From assembly GCF_017873415.1 (NCBI RefSeq), contig NZ_JAGGKD010000014.1, positions 1-57,288 of the forward strand: a stretch of DNA of 57,288 bases. The letters run 5' to 3'. The notes under the pieces are model-generated. The model was not told where the DNA came from and searched no databases. It saw only the letters and a program-made list of their open reading frames with translations. Origin of the DNA: Methanolobus bombayensis. Its GTDB lineage: Archaea > Halobacteriota > Methanosarcinia > Methanosarcinales > Methanosarcinaceae. The position numbers and the translations under genes were made by a program. Below are positions 25,828 to 36,600 of the stretch, in pieces (the first letter of the stretch is position 1; the number at the start of each line of letters is the position of its first letter).

Positions 25828-26913
25828 ATGATCAATGTAACCAGACCCTATCTTCCTGACAGAGAAAAACTGAACAAGTATATTGACAGAATATATGAAA
25901 CAGCTTGGTTAACTAATAACGGTCCTTTAGTTCAAGAACTGACAGCAAGATTGCAGGAGTATCTTGGTGTTGAGAATCTTCTTTTAGTATCTAATGGAAC
26001 TTCTGCTCTTCAAGTTGCCTATAAAGCTCTTGGTGTATATGGACAGGCAATAACAACACCATTCAGTTTTGTAGCTACTACCAGTTCTTTGGTATGGGAA
26101 AGAATAGAACCTGCTTTTGTAGATATTGATTATGAAACACTTTGCATTGATCCTGCAAAGATAAAAGATGCAATCACATCAAAAACCACAGCAATTGTGC
26201 CTGTACATGTATTTGGAAATGCTTGTGATGTCGAACTAATTGAAAATATAGCATCTAGGTATGGGCTTAAAACTGTATATGATGGTTCTCATGCATTTGG
26301 AGTGCAATACAAGGGTAGAAGCCTCCTGTCCTCTGGTGATGCAGTAACGCTCAGTTTTCATGCTACCAAGCTTTTCCATACTATTGAAGGTGGAGCAATT
26401 ATCTTCAAAAAGAAGGAAGATTATGAAAGAGCAAAACTGATGATTAAATTCGGTATTGATAACTCTGATTCGATTGTTGAGTTGGGCATAAACACAAAAA
26501 TGAATGAGTTCCAGGCTGCAATGGGCTTATGTGTGCTTGATGAAATAGACACTATTTTGGAAGAAAGGGCTAAGATATGGGCCCTATATCAACGAAGTCT
26601 GGGAGACCGTGTACAAATTTTGAGGCTAAATCCGGATTCTACTAATAACTATAGTTATTTTCCTGTAGTATTTGAAAACGAAGAAACAATGCTGGAAGTA
26701 AAGAGTTCAATGAATAATCATCAAATAAATCCAAGAAGATATTTTTATCCTTCACTGGATACACTGAATTATATCAATTCAAATTCAGTATCACAAATTT
26801 CACGAGATATAGCGGCTAGGATACTATGTCTTCCTATCTATCCGGGAATGAAAGAGCAAGAAACAGCAAGTATTATAGAGATTATTGAATCATGTTTGAA
26901 AACAAAAGAATAA
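25828..26913 (+). CDS. Nucleotide-sugar aminotransferase, DegT family (VioA/WecE-like)
   Basis: PLP enzyme that aminates a keto-sugar. The family pattern is clean: opening VTRPYLPDREKLNKYIDRI, SNGTSALQVAYKALG, VHVFGNACDVELIENIA, YDGSHAFG, and the PLP lysine in SFHATKLFHTIEGGAI. 361 residues. Being 1.5 kb after rfbAB, the likely substrate is dTDP-4-keto-6-deoxyglucose giving a dTDP-4-amino-4,6-dideoxyhexose; this is inference. It overlaps the ATP-grasp gene by 22 bp. Confidence 0.9.
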   Translation: MINVTRPYLPDREKLNKYIDRIYETAWLTNNGPLVQELTARLQEYLGVENLLLVSNGTSALQVAYKALGVYGQAITTPFSFVATTSSLVWERIEPAFVDIDYETLCIDPAKIKDAITSKTTAIVPVHVFGNACDVELIENIASRYGLKTVYDGSHAFGVQYKGRSLLSSGDAVTLSFHATKLFHTIEGGAIIFKKKEDYERAKLMIKFGIDNSDSIVELGINTKMNEFQAAMGLCVLDEIDTILEERAKIWALYQRSLGDRVQILRLNPDSTNNYSYFPVVFENEETMLEVKSSMNNHQINPRRYFYPSLDTLNYINSNSVSQISRDIAARILCLPIYPGMKEQETASIIEIIESCLKTKE

Positions 26914-28091
26914 TGGTTCTTGGAGGTTCTAATTTCCAGTTGCCTTTAATAATGCGTGCAAAAGAGATGGGTTTGTATGTGATCAGTTGTGACTATCTGC
27001 CGGACAATCCAGGGCACAAATTTTCGGACGAGTACCACAATGTAAGCACTACTGATAAGAAGGCTGTGCTTGAGCTTTCAAGATCATTGAATATTGATGC
27101 CATTATTACGTTTTCTTCAGATCCTGCCATACCAACGGTTGCATATGTTGCTGATGAATTGGGCTTGAGTGGCCCGTCACCTGAAGCTGTCATAACACTT
27201 TCTGAAAAAGACAAATTCAGGTCGCTGATTTCAAAATTGGGTCTTAATGTTCCGGGGAATTATGTGGTCAACTCTTTAATTATCCCGGAAGAAATAAAAA
27301 ACAGCAAATCCAAATTTGTTGTCAAACCAATTGATTCCAGTGGTAGCAAAGGAATCACTTACTCATCTGCAAATGAGAATGAATTAAGCCATGCAATTGA
27401 ATATGCTCTGCAACATTCAAGAGCGAAAAGGTGTATTATTGAAGAGTATATAGATGGAGATCAAATCCATGGTGATGGTTATCTTCAGGATGGGAAACTA
27501 ATATATCATTATCTTGGTGATCATTTTTTCTATACAAAGTCTAAAAACTTCATCCCAATTTCTACCAGATGGCCATGCAAATATGAAGGCACGGAAATAT
27601 TAAATGTGGTTGTAAGCCAAGTTGAAAGTATATGCAAGGCTGCAGGCTACCGTACCGGTCCTGTGAACATTGAAGCAAGGGTGACAGATTCAGGAAAGGT
27701 CTATATTATAGAGGTCAGCCCAAGAAATGGTGGTAACTATGTTCCCATTATTCAGGAACATCTCACCGGATTTGATTTTGTCAGCAAGATTATATATAGT
27801 TCAATGGGTATGGATGTTAAAATTGATACTTATCTTTGTGAGAAAAAAGTAGGTGCTCACTATATATTGCACTCTGAAACAGATGGTATATTTAAAGGTA
27901 TCAGGATAAGTGATGAAATTAATGGTAATATATTCTTCAGCAAAGTTTTCAAAAATAAAAGAGATAATGTGAAGGAGTATGTGGGGTCCAATACTACTAT
28001 TGGTGTTATTCTAATGAAATTTAGTAGCGTTCAAGAACGTGATTATTTAATGAGTGATATTAAAAATTTTATCCAAGTGGTGACATTATAA
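26892..28091 (+). CDS. ATP-grasp carboxylate-amine ligase
   Basis: 399 residues with the biotin-carboxylase-like layout. An N-terminal Rossmann part (IMVLGGSNFQLPLIMRAKEMG) is followed by the ATP-grasp core with LSEKDKFRSLISKLGLNVPG, FVVKPIDSSGSKGI, CIIEEYIDGDQIHGDGY, and the magnesium site VNIEARVTDSGKVYIIEVSPRNGG. The C-terminal 90 residues are a lid-like domain. These enzymes activate a carboxylate as acyl phosphate and join it to an amine. The gene overlaps a sugar aminotransferase by 22 bp, so attaching an amino acid or other acid to the new amino group of the sugar is a reasonable guess. Confidence 0.87.
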   Translation: MFENKRIMVLGGSNFQLPLIMRAKEMGLYVISCDYLPDNPGHKFSDEYHNVSTTDKKAVLELSRSLNIDAIITFSSDPAIPTVAYVADELGLSGPSPEAVITLSEKDKFRSLISKLGLNVPGNYVVNSLIIPEEIKNSKSKFVVKPIDSSGSKGITYSSANENELSHAIEYALQHSRAKRCIIEEYIDGDQIHGDGYLQDGKLIYHYLGDHFFYTKSKNFIPISTRWPCKYEGTEILNVVVSQVESICKAAGYRTGPVNIEARVTDSGKVYIIEVSPRNGGNYVPIIQEHLTGFDFVSKIIYSSMGMDVKIDTYLCEKKVGAHYILHSETDGIFKGIRISDEINGNIFFSKVFKNKRDNVKEYVGSNTTIGVILMKFSSVQERDYLMSDIKNFIQVVTL

Positions 28092-28170
28092 GTGTTTAGG
28101 GCTTTTATAATTTTTTGCAATCCTATGCATTTACAAAAATTTGTATTTGTTCTGGAAGGAAGTGATTTTG

Positions 28171-28710
28171 GTGGATTTCTCTAATTTCCGTGTTTATTTG
28201 AGGGCTTTTGAGCCAGATGACTATAAAACCACTCATTCTTGGAGGGGAGACAAAGATATACTAAATGGAATTGTTGGCAAAAAATATTTTGTTTCCTGCG
28301 AATATGAAAAAAAGTGGATTATCGATTCAATATTTAATAGTAAATCAGTAAAGCTAGCAATCTGCTTAAAAACAACAAATGAACATATTGGCAATGTTTA
28401 TCTCAACATGATTGATCATGTGGATAAAAATTGTACGTTTGGTATTATCCTTGGAAAAAAGGACTTTTGGGGTCAAGGACTTGGTTCAGAAGCTACATTT
28501 CTTATGCTCGAATATGCTTTTTATGAGCTAGGAATGGTTCGCGTTTCTTCAAGGCAGCTGCTTACTAACCAATATTCTATAAGACTTCATGAAAAATGTG
28601 GATTTAAACACGAAGGAATTCTAAGAAAAGCTGTCTTTAAAAATGGTGAGTATCAAGACTTAAATTTGATGTCTATAATCCGGGAAGATTATGATGAGAT
28701 GCTAAAATAG
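28171..28710 (+). CDS. GNAT N-acetyltransferase (RimJ/RimL, PseH-like)
   Basis: About 180 residues of the GNAT fold. VYLRAFEPDDYKTTHSWRGD at the start, motif A in FWGQGLGSEATFLMLEYAF, and SIRLHEKCGFKHEGILRKAVFKNGEYQDLNLMSIIRE at the end match the group that acetylates amino sugars or protein N-termini (acetyl-CoA donor). Start is GTG 28171 or TTG 28168, both after a GGAAGTGAT ribosome site; the longer TTG start at 28141 runs through it. Context favours N-acylation of the amino sugar made by the upstream aminotransferase. Confidence 0.83.
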   Translation: MDFSNFRVYLRAFEPDDYKTTHSWRGDKDILNGIVGKKYFVSCEYEKKWIIDSIFNSKSVKLAICLKTTNEHIGNVYLNMIDHVDKNCTFGIILGKKDFWGQGLGSEATFLMLEYAFYELGMVRVSSRQLLTNQYSIRLHEKCGFKHEGILRKAVFKNGEYQDLNLMSIIREDYDEMLK

Positions 28711-28808
28711 AATCTAATCCTTAACTTTCATTAAGAATAAAAAAGGCAACTTATATTAAATATACTTGTATTCATTTAAATTAGAAAAAATTATAGGTAA
28801 ATTACACT

Positions 28809-30254
28809 ATGTCACTTGCCCAAAAAACAACAACTGGAATCCTCTGGAACTTTGCTGAACAACTCAGCAAGAGAGGTATTGGCATAGTAGTTACCTTACT
28901 GCTAGCCCGCTTCCTGGCACCGGATGATTATGGTTTAGTTGCTATGATGGCGGTATTTCTGGCTATTGCCGATAGCATTATGGACCTGGGTTTTAACCAG
29001 GCTCTTATTCGTAAAAAAGAGGCTACTGACTCCGACTTCAGCACAGCTTTTTATACAAATTTGGCTTTGGGTGGACTATCTTATTTGTTACTCTTCATTT
29101 CCGCTCCATTTATTGCTATGTTCTATGAAGAACCAAGGCTTGTCATCCTTGTGCGTGTCGTTGGAATTGTCATCTTGATAAACTCATTCCAGATAGTCCA
29201 GAGTGCCATTCTTAGCCGAAATCTAAATTTTAAAGCGCAGCTTAAGGCAGCAGTTCCGGCAACCTTTATCTCTGGTTTATTTGCAGTTATTATGGCCTAT
29301 ATCGGTTTTGGCGTATGGTCTTTGGTAGCTCAAATGATAATTTCTTCTTTGGTCCTAACTGTTTTTTTGTGGTCGATGAACATCTGGCGTCCAACTTTTG
29401 TTTTCAGCAAAGAAGCATTAGCTGAAATGTTTGGATTCGGATCTAAAATATTTTTATCTGGTCTATTAGACACTATTTTTAGGAATATTTATTTAGTAGT
29501 AATAGCAAAAATTTTTACAGCTACAATTGCCGGTCATTACTTCTTTGCAAGTAAAATAAGGGATTTGATTCTTAATCAATTGGTAAATTCTATTCAAACA
29601 GTTACCTATCCAGCACTTGCAACACTTCAGGAAGATGATATTCGATTAAAAGCAGGATATCGGAAAATAATTCAAGTAACAACTTTTTGTCTCTTTCCCA
29701 TAATGGCCATCGTTGCAGCCCTTGCAGAACCTTTTTTTACTGTATTTCTTAATGACCAATGGCTACCTGCTGTACCTTATCTGCAACTGATGTGCATTTC
29801 CGGATTAATGCAACCTCTTCACTCTATTAATTTAAATATACTGAAAGTAAAGGGTAGGTCTGATTTATTTCTTTATTTAGAAATTGTTAAAAAGGTGTTT
29901 ATTGTGGTTGTTTTATCAATTAGCATACAATTTGGTGTTATAGGGATACTTGTAGGAAACATTATAACATCTATATTATCATACTTGCCAAATAGTTATT
30001 ATTCTGGACAGTTAATAAATTATCCTGCAAGAGAACAGATAAGAGATTTCTCCCCTGGATTACTTTTGTCTGGATTTATAGCACTGATGGTATACTTTGC
30101 TGTAAGTATTTCGACTATGCACGCATTAATTGAATTACTTTTCTTTGGTATTATTGCGTTTAGTATGTATTTAATAGCAAGCTATGCATTTAAATTGGAA
30201 GCTTTAAAATTTGCCAGACAACTAGTTAAAGATAAATTAAGGAGGAATGCATGA
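28809..30254 (+). CDS. Polysaccharide flippase, WzxC/TuaB-like
   Basis: 481 residues, about fourteen membrane helices, beginning KTTTGILWNFAEQLSKRG and LLARFLAPDDYGLVAMM, the pattern of the lipopolysaccharide exporter subgroup common in Bacteroidetes and Firmicutes. Exports lipid-linked glycan units. Its last codons overlap the following GT2 start, indicating one operon. The GC content and style (for example AVFLAIADSIMDLGFNQALIRK) look bacterial, which suggests lateral transfer of this part of the locus. Confidence 0.9.
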   Translation: MSLAQKTTTGILWNFAEQLSKRGIGIVVTLLLARFLAPDDYGLVAMMAVFLAIADSIMDLGFNQALIRKKEATDSDFSTAFYTNLALGGLSYLLLFISAPFIAMFYEEPRLVILVRVVGIVILINSFQIVQSAILSRNLNFKAQLKAAVPATFISGLFAVIMAYIGFGVWSLVAQMIISSLVLTVFLWSMNIWRPTFVFSKEALAEMFGFGSKIFLSGLLDTIFRNIYLVVIAKIFTATIAGHYFFASKIRDLILNQLVNSIQTVTYPALATLQEDDIRLKAGYRKIIQVTTFCLFPIMAIVAALAEPFFTVFLNDQWLPAVPYLQLMCISGLMQPLHSINLNILKVKGRSDLFLYLEIVKKVFIVVVLSISIQFGVIGILVGNIITSILSYLPNSYYSGQLINYPAREQIRDFSPGLLLSGFIALMVYFAVSISTMHALIELLFFGIIAFSMYLIASYAFKLEALKFARQLVKDKLRRNA

Positions 30255-31159
30255 TGGATGATGATGAAGAAATTATGGTCAGTATCTGCTGCATAACTTA
30301 CAATCATGAAAACTATATAGCTGATGCTATAGAGGGCTTTCTGATGCAAGAGACAGATTTTAATTATGAGATTATTATACATGATGATGCATCAACTGAT
30401 AAAACCGCAGATATTATTCGATCTTACGAACAAAATTATCCTGGCATAATCAAACCTATTTATCAAAAAGTGAATCAATATTCACAAGGTGTGAAAATTC
30501 TCCCTACTTTTCTTTATCCAAAAGCAAAAGGAAAATACATTGCTCTTTGTGAAGGAGATGATTATTGGACCGATTCTAAAAAGTTACAAATACAGTTCGA
30601 ATGTCTTGAAAAGAATCAAGATGCCGTGTGTTGTTATCATAGTGATTATATATTAGGCGAACGTGGTCTTAAAAGGGAATCCAGATTATCGTCTCAAGAT
30701 CAACGGGATTATAGCAGTTACGAACTGATGGCATGTCAGACTCATATATTACCACTGACAGCTTTTTTCAGGAATGTGGATGCTCTAAAGGATTATCCTC
30801 AAGAAGCAAAATATGTAAAAAATGGAGATACATTTCTTTTTTCAATATTAGGTCAGTATGGATCTGGAAAGTACCTACCAATGATAGAACCAGCCATCTA
30901 TCGGGTTCATGAGGGTGGTATATGGTCCATGAAATCTGATAGAGAACAGAAATCCATGCAAATGAACACTTGGTTTTGGCTTTCTGAATATTATTCCAGA
31001 TTAGGAAATCAGAAACTAAAAGAAAAGTTCAAAAGCCGATGTATTAATATAGCTATTTCCGGATTAAGTAAAACTCAATTATTGTCTATATTAATCAAAA
31101 TGTGCTTGCCATATAGCCTAGTTAAAATGATTAAAAAAATCTTTGAAAAGACTCTTTGA
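30251..31159 (+). CDS. Family 2 glycosyltransferase
   Basis: 302 residues. VSICCITYNHENYIADAIEGF and IIIHDDASTDKTADIIRSY give the nucleotide site, ALCEGDDYWTD the metal-binding acidic pair, and a later HEGGIWSM the typical end of this bacterial-type subgroup. AGGAGG lies just before the start, which overlaps the flippase stop. Two ATG codons are adjacent; either may be used. Peripheral membrane enzyme adding one sugar. Confidence 0.9.
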   Translation: MMDDDEEIMVSICCITYNHENYIADAIEGFLMQETDFNYEIIIHDDASTDKTADIIRSYEQNYPGIIKPIYQKVNQYSQGVKILPTFLYPKAKGKYIALCEGDDYWTDSKKLQIQFECLEKNQDAVCCYHSDYILGERGLKRESRLSSQDQRDYSSYELMACQTHILPLTAFFRNVDALKDYPQEAKYVKNGDTFLFSILGQYGSGKYLPMIEPAIYRVHEGGIWSMKSDREQKSMQMNTWFWLSEYYSRLGNQKLKEKFKSRCINIAISGLSKTQLLSILIKMCLPYSLVKMIKKIFEKTL

Positions 31160-31247
31160 AAGTATTATTTTTGCTTACTTTATGAAAGGAATGCATTTAT
31201 AATAATTAGTACAAATTTTACTAAGATAAGTTATTTAGGTTATGATC

Positions 31248-32030
31248 ATGACAAAAGAAACAAACACAATTCTGTTTTCTCCTCACTCTGATGACATAGC
31301 TTACTCTCTGGGTGGGGCTTTATTGTTAGATTATTTCAAAAATCCCTTAATGGTTACTGTCTTTACAAGATCTACTTTTTCTCCAAGGATTAAATTAAGT
31401 AGTGAGGAAGAAATTACTCTAAAAAGGAAAAAGGAAGATGAAGCGTTTGCTGAAGCCGTAGGTTTATCTTTGAAAACATTACATTTTCCTGAACCACCTT
31501 TGAGAGGTTTGGAGACAGATGAAAAGATATTTACCTCAAAAGCAATGTGTGATCCAATCTTTGAAGAAGTTTCTGAACATATATATGAAATTATTTCTTC
31601 TTTTCCGGGAACTCTTGTAGTTTCACCACTTGCTCTGGGAAATCATATAGACCACCAAATAGTTTTACTGAGCTGCATTAAAGCTTGTAAGGATTTAGGA
31701 AACCCTATTCAATTTTATGAGGATCTCCCTTATGCTTCCTGGTTCACTTTCAATCAGATAAAACAACATATAATGGAAATTGATCCCAATTTAACTCCAA
31801 CTAAATTAGAAGTTACTTCTGTTTTCAAAAACCGACTAAAAAACCTGCATTTGTATTCTACTCAAATAGGAAGAAAAATCCCTGCAGGTGTGTATACTCA
31901 TTCAAAAAGATTGAATTATGAGGATGAGGATTTAATAGATAAATTGTGGGTGCATTCTTGCTTTAAATCTCTATTTTCTTATTATGCACGGCTGGACAAC
32001 GGTCCCAGATATGAATGTATATGGAAATAG
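31248..32030 (+). CDS. PIG-L (LmbE) family deacetylase
   Basis: Zinc-dependent N-deacetylase fold. The metal motif FSPHSDDIAYSLGG and the later NHIDHQIV supply the ligands. Relatives deacetylate GlcNAc-linked precursors such as GlcNAc-phosphatidylinositol, or malonyl-amines. 261 residues from the second ATG, chosen because AGGT lies seven bases before it; the first ATG is six bases upstream. It sits between two GT2 genes, so it probably removes an acetyl group from a sugar in this glycan. Confidence 0.88.
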   Translation: MTKETNTILFSPHSDDIAYSLGGALLLDYFKNPLMVTVFTRSTFSPRIKLSSEEEITLKRKKEDEAFAEAVGLSLKTLHFPEPPLRGLETDEKIFTSKAMCDPIFEEVSEHIYEIISSFPGTLVVSPLALGNHIDHQIVLLSCIKACKDLGNPIQFYEDLPYASWFTFNQIKQHIMEIDPNLTPTKLEVTSVFKNRLKNLHLYSTQIGRKIPAGVYTHSKRLNYEDEDLIDKLWVHSCFKSLFSYYARLDNGPRYECIWK

Positions 32031-32202
32031 AACCCAATTTGTACAATCTGTCAATTAATTTTATTGACTTCGCATACTTTTATAACCAAGGGAACCTTAA
32101 TATATTTAGTATATGATAGATACTATGTGTTATACTTGATAAATGAATAATAGGACTTATTAAAAGATATTATTTGTATATTATATATTGTAGGTGGGTT
32201 TA

Positions 32203-33186
32203 TTGACTGATATAGAAGTTTCTGTTGTGATTCCTACACGTAATAGGTGTCATTCTTTAAAAGAGACGTTAGAATGTCTTTTAAAGCAAACATATTCTCA
32301 TGATAAATACGAAATAATAGTTTGTAATGATAATAGTTCAGATGATACTGAAAAAATAGTCAAGGATTTAATTGAGAAAAACATTTGTAATCTAAGATAT
32401 TTCAAAATCGAAAGCGACATTGAAGGTCCTGCAAAAGTTAGAAACTTCGGAATTATCAATGCACAAGCTCCCATTATAGGATTTACTGATGATGATTGCA
32501 TTTTACCCAATAATTGGATTGAGCTTGCAATGCAACGTTTTAAAGAAAATCCAGGTATATGTGGATTGTATGGAAAGGTAGTTACTTTTGGTACATGTAA
32601 AGATAAAAAATTTAAGATAGCACGGCGTGTAGACGTTCTTGAAGATAATGGCTCGTATGTCACTCCAAATGTCTTTTACAAAAAAGATATTCTTGTAGAT
32701 GTAGGTATGTTTGATCTTGAAATGCGATATTTACAGGATATAGAATTGGGATGGAAGGTTAGAAAAAAAGGACCAATTCTCTTTGAACCCTTACTTTTGG
32801 TTCATCATAAGGTGCATTGTGCCTCAATAAAAAACTATTTAAAACGTCAAAAAAAACATCAATATTGGGTTTTGATGTATAAAAAGCATCCAGAAAATCT
32901 AGAAAAAGATGGACTTATGTTGGGACATGTCTATAATAAAAGTGTATTTTTGGTTCTATCTTTAGTACTTGTGCCCTTTATTTTTGCAGTTATTCCAGAC
33001 TTATTATTCCCCTTCTTATGTTTGTCATTTTTGTTGTATCTATGGGCACATGTTCTAGTAGATAAAAATATCAAAAAATATCCTTTAAGAATTTTACTTT
33101 TTCCTAGGTTTGTCATTGCTGATATAATTCGATTTTTAGTATCAATAAAGGCAAGTATTAAATATAGATTTCTTGTTTTGTTTTAA
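32203..33186 (+). CDS. Family 2 glycosyltransferase with C-terminal membrane helices
   Basis: 327 residues. VSVVIPTRNRCHSLKETLECLL and VCNDNSSDDTEKIV begin the GT-A domain. The metal-binding FTDDDCILP and DIELGWKVRKKG (ED motif) follow. The last 85 residues hold two or three membrane helices. The TTG at 32203 is preferred because GGTGG lies five bases before it; the GTG at 32194 sits within that site. It has its own probable promoter near 32085-32110. Last glycan gene before the large surface protein. Confidence 0.88.
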   Translation: MTDIEVSVVIPTRNRCHSLKETLECLLKQTYSHDKYEIIVCNDNSSDDTEKIVKDLIEKNICNLRYFKIESDIEGPAKVRNFGIINAQAPIIGFTDDDCILPNNWIELAMQRFKENPGICGLYGKVVTFGTCKDKKFKIARRVDVLEDNGSYVTPNVFYKKDILVDVGMFDLEMRYLQDIELGWKVRKKGPILFEPLLLVHHKVHCASIKNYLKRQKKHQYWVLMYKKHPENLEKDGLMLGHVYNKSVFLVLSLVLVPFIFAVIPDLLFPFLCLSFLLYLWAHVLVDKNIKKYPLRILLFPRFVIADIIRFLVSIKASIKYRFLVLF

Positions 33187-33617
33187 AGTTAGAGAATAAT
33201 TTGACTTTGCAGAAATCTTTATTTTGATGACAAATATGACCTTAACATGTATGTTAAGGTTATGCATCAATATATTGGGTTTGACATCATTTTCTACAAG
33301 AATCTTTATAATTATTAATTTTGAGATGTGTGTTTTTTGTAACAAGTAAACTTCGGGGATTTATTATCTTTAGATTGAATTTTTGTTCTGCAATAAAATC
33401 GGAAGTAGATTTTCTACAAAGTCAATAATTTTAATTTTTATATTTAGCACTATTTTGCACATGGTTAATTGTTTACACTATATAGTAATGATACAATTTA
33501 ATTATTATTTATTTGTTCATTTTTATCTCAATTGTGTTCATACGCTTTATGTCAATGTCCATGGCATTTTTAATTTATACGATTAATAATATGATAAAAA
33601 CGTCAAAAGGTGAAAAA
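33187..33617. other. Long AT-rich leader region of the cohesin-dockerin gene
   Basis: 431 bases with no credible ORF. It holds a perfect inverted repeat at 33239-33260 and several TATA-like strings (for example near 33300-33320 and 33475-33490). The frame of the downstream gene stays open for 35 codons before its true start but has no ribosome site there. Confidence 0.45.
33239..33264 (+). repeat. Perfect inverted repeat and copy 2 of the shared motif
   Basis: ACCTTAACAT-GT-ATGTTAAGGT is a perfect 10+2+10 dyad. The part TAACATGTATGTTAAGGTTATG matches the motif at 25714-25736. There is no T-run after it, so an operator is as likely as a terminator of the preceding glycosyltransferase. Confidence 0.5.
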
Positions 33618-36600
33618 GTGAAAATCAAATATTTTGTGAGTATATTACTAATGCTTTTTTTATCATCTAATATCGCTACGGCAGAAGAGATAATTATCCA
33701 TCCAATTGAAGATTCATACGTTGATAGTAATAGTGTAAATACGAATTTTGAAACATCTAAAACTTTGTATTCTCATTCAAGCACGTCTATAACACAATAT
33801 ACTTATTTAACATTCTATGTACCTGAATTTACAGGATCTGCCCATCTTAATATGTTTGTTACAGGTGGTTATGGTTCAAGCTCAATTGCTTTAGCAAGGA
33901 TATCACCTGACTGGAATGCCGATGAAGTCACTTGGAATTATGGAAGGCCAAGTGTAGAAAAATGGCAGGATTATACAGTAGATTACGCTCCTTATTCTGT
34001 TGGCGAATGGGTTACATGGAATATTAGTTCAGTTATTAATGAACCTGGATATTATGCATTCCAAACTCGTTCTTCTCACGGTCAGCATCATAAATTCAAT
34101 TCAAGTGAGGCCGGTGTAAATGTTCCACATCTTATTGTAGAAACACGTGAACCTGATGTGGATATTGGATACAATACTAAAACTAATAATGATAGTTATG
34201 CATTCACAGTTGAGACTGATGAAGAAATAATGTTTTCAATAACAGAAAAAAATGTTCTATCTTACAACTGGTTTGTAAATAAAGTAAATCAAAATATTAA
34301 TTCTGACTCTTTTACATTTAGAGTTCCAGAAGGAGTTGAAGGCCAGCCCTCATCAGAAATATGGGAAATCAGGGTAGAAGGGACATATGAAAACGGTTCG
34401 GCAGTCATCAGAGAATGGTTAATTTCAAGTCTCCCAGAAGAAGAAGCACCCGATTTCATTGATTACTTTACAGATATGAATAATGTATGGCGAACAAGCT
34501 ATACAAGTGACCCTTGGGGAAGAGAATTACCATATTATAATAATCAGGAAAATCTCGTTTCAAAAGGGTTTTTATCTGGAACATCAACCGGTACTGGAAA
34601 TGTATTATCAACTAAATTTAATATCACGGATGGAACGTTTAAATATAAAATTAGAAATCCTGGTGTAAAAAATATATATTATTTTCAAGTCTTTGACACA
34701 AACGGTTACAGCTGGAGATCAGAATGGCAAAGCAATGAATTTCATGATTATTTCTCAATATTAAATGAACATGGATACATACCTACATCACGGCGCTGGT
34801 TGGGTCAAGCTCCAGGTGTCCATAACTGGTATAATGATGATTGGCTAGATATAACAATCATCAAAACAAGTGAAGGGTGGTGGACAGTATATGTTGATGG
34901 GGCAATGATGCCTCATGTTCATGCAAACTTTGAAGATGCCCTGTCTAGTGCAAGTAAGTTATCATTAGCTGCAAACAGTTTGCTAGAATTGGACTGTATT
35001 GAGGTATATAGTGATAGATATGTATATCCACCCACAACAATAGAATATGGAACATATCCGAAATGGTGGGAAACAGGGGAAACGACTTATGGCAGACTTG
35101 ATCCGGTTGATGAAACTGGAATAAAGGTATCTGGTAAAAATGTAACTTTGAAACAAATTGCCGATGCAATTGATAATCCAGATTATATTACATATGATTC
35201 TAACACCCGAACTGCAATACTAAAAACAAATATCGCCTTGTATGATGGCAGTGAATTAATAATTGACAACGAAAAATTGATTGTTGATACTTCTTCACAA
35301 TCTTTAAGCATAAATCCCAAAGTTGGAGTAAAGCTCAGCATAACTGATTCAGTATTAACAGCAACTAATAATCCTATGATATGGAACTTTGCAAGTTCAA
35401 TATCTGAAAACGTCTACAATCCAGATGTTTCAAGGAACAATGATGCTAAAACATCACAACCACGAACAAATCATATATATGATTTCCGTGGTCAATTCAT
35501 AGTTGAGAATTCAACGATTGATAACACAGGAAATCTTTTCCTGGATGCTCCTTACGAAGTCACAATAAAGAACGCGATATTCAGTAATCATAGTTCAATA
35601 GATTATGGAGATTATACCTTACGAGGTCCTTATGAAAATCATAATCAGAAAAAGAGGCAATCTTATGGTGACAAAGGACTCTGGATAGTACCAAGGATGG
35701 ATTTAGTTGATTATGTAGTCGAAAATGTAACCTTCGTTGAACCAAAGACTGATATCAGTCTGAAGGTTATTGGAGGTGAGTGGATACAGAACGCAACAAC
35801 AATTCGTGACAGTGATCTTCGTGGTGTTGATATCAGTGTTATGAAGGCATTAAAGTATGAGTACTATCAGAACTATTGGATTAAAAATGAAAAATCCACA
35901 TTTGCTTTATTAAACATTCTCTACGACCTAGAAAAGATTTCAATAGATGGTCATCCGCGAGTTGGTGGAGTATACCAATATGATGAAGCTGAGATCGTAA
36001 CCAAGTATTATCTTGATGTTATCTTAAAGGATTCATTAGGTAATACCGTATCAAATTCAGATGTATTTTTCGAATCATCGAATTCAAAATATCCAGCAGA
36101 ATCATTGTATGAACATAGGGAATATATTGCAGACAAATATGGCCCTGGAGAAGGTGGGGTCAGTGGATATGGAGTTGGTTATTTCGATGAAGATGGTAAT
36201 CTTGTAGGAAATATGCACAACATAACTTATTCTGGTGGAACCCACACGCGATGGTACAACGCCCTCCCTCTAGGATCAGCTACAACAGATTCCAGTGGGC
36301 AAACAGCCTTACCGAATTCAGGTGATCCAGAGAACTCTATTGTCCTCATAGACAATGTCTATTCCAGTGATGATACGGGCAATTTGAATAAAGAGTCTTT
36401 GACATACACTATGAATGTTGATGCTCCTGATGGTCAGTCAGTGATTCTAAGTGGAATCTCCCCAGATGAGAGCTGGTATCGTGAAAATCCAGATGTATCT
36501 TCATATACTATCACAGCAGTTGTTCCAGAAGATGCAAATAGTTTGGCAATCACAGGTTTTGCACCATCAAGTGATAATGTATTCCAGGTAGGACAAAGCA

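Noticed and set aside
33513-33617. 35-codon extension of the cohesin-dockerin gene
   Set aside because: There is no ribosome site; the GTG at 33618 follows AAGGTG and opens a good signal peptide.
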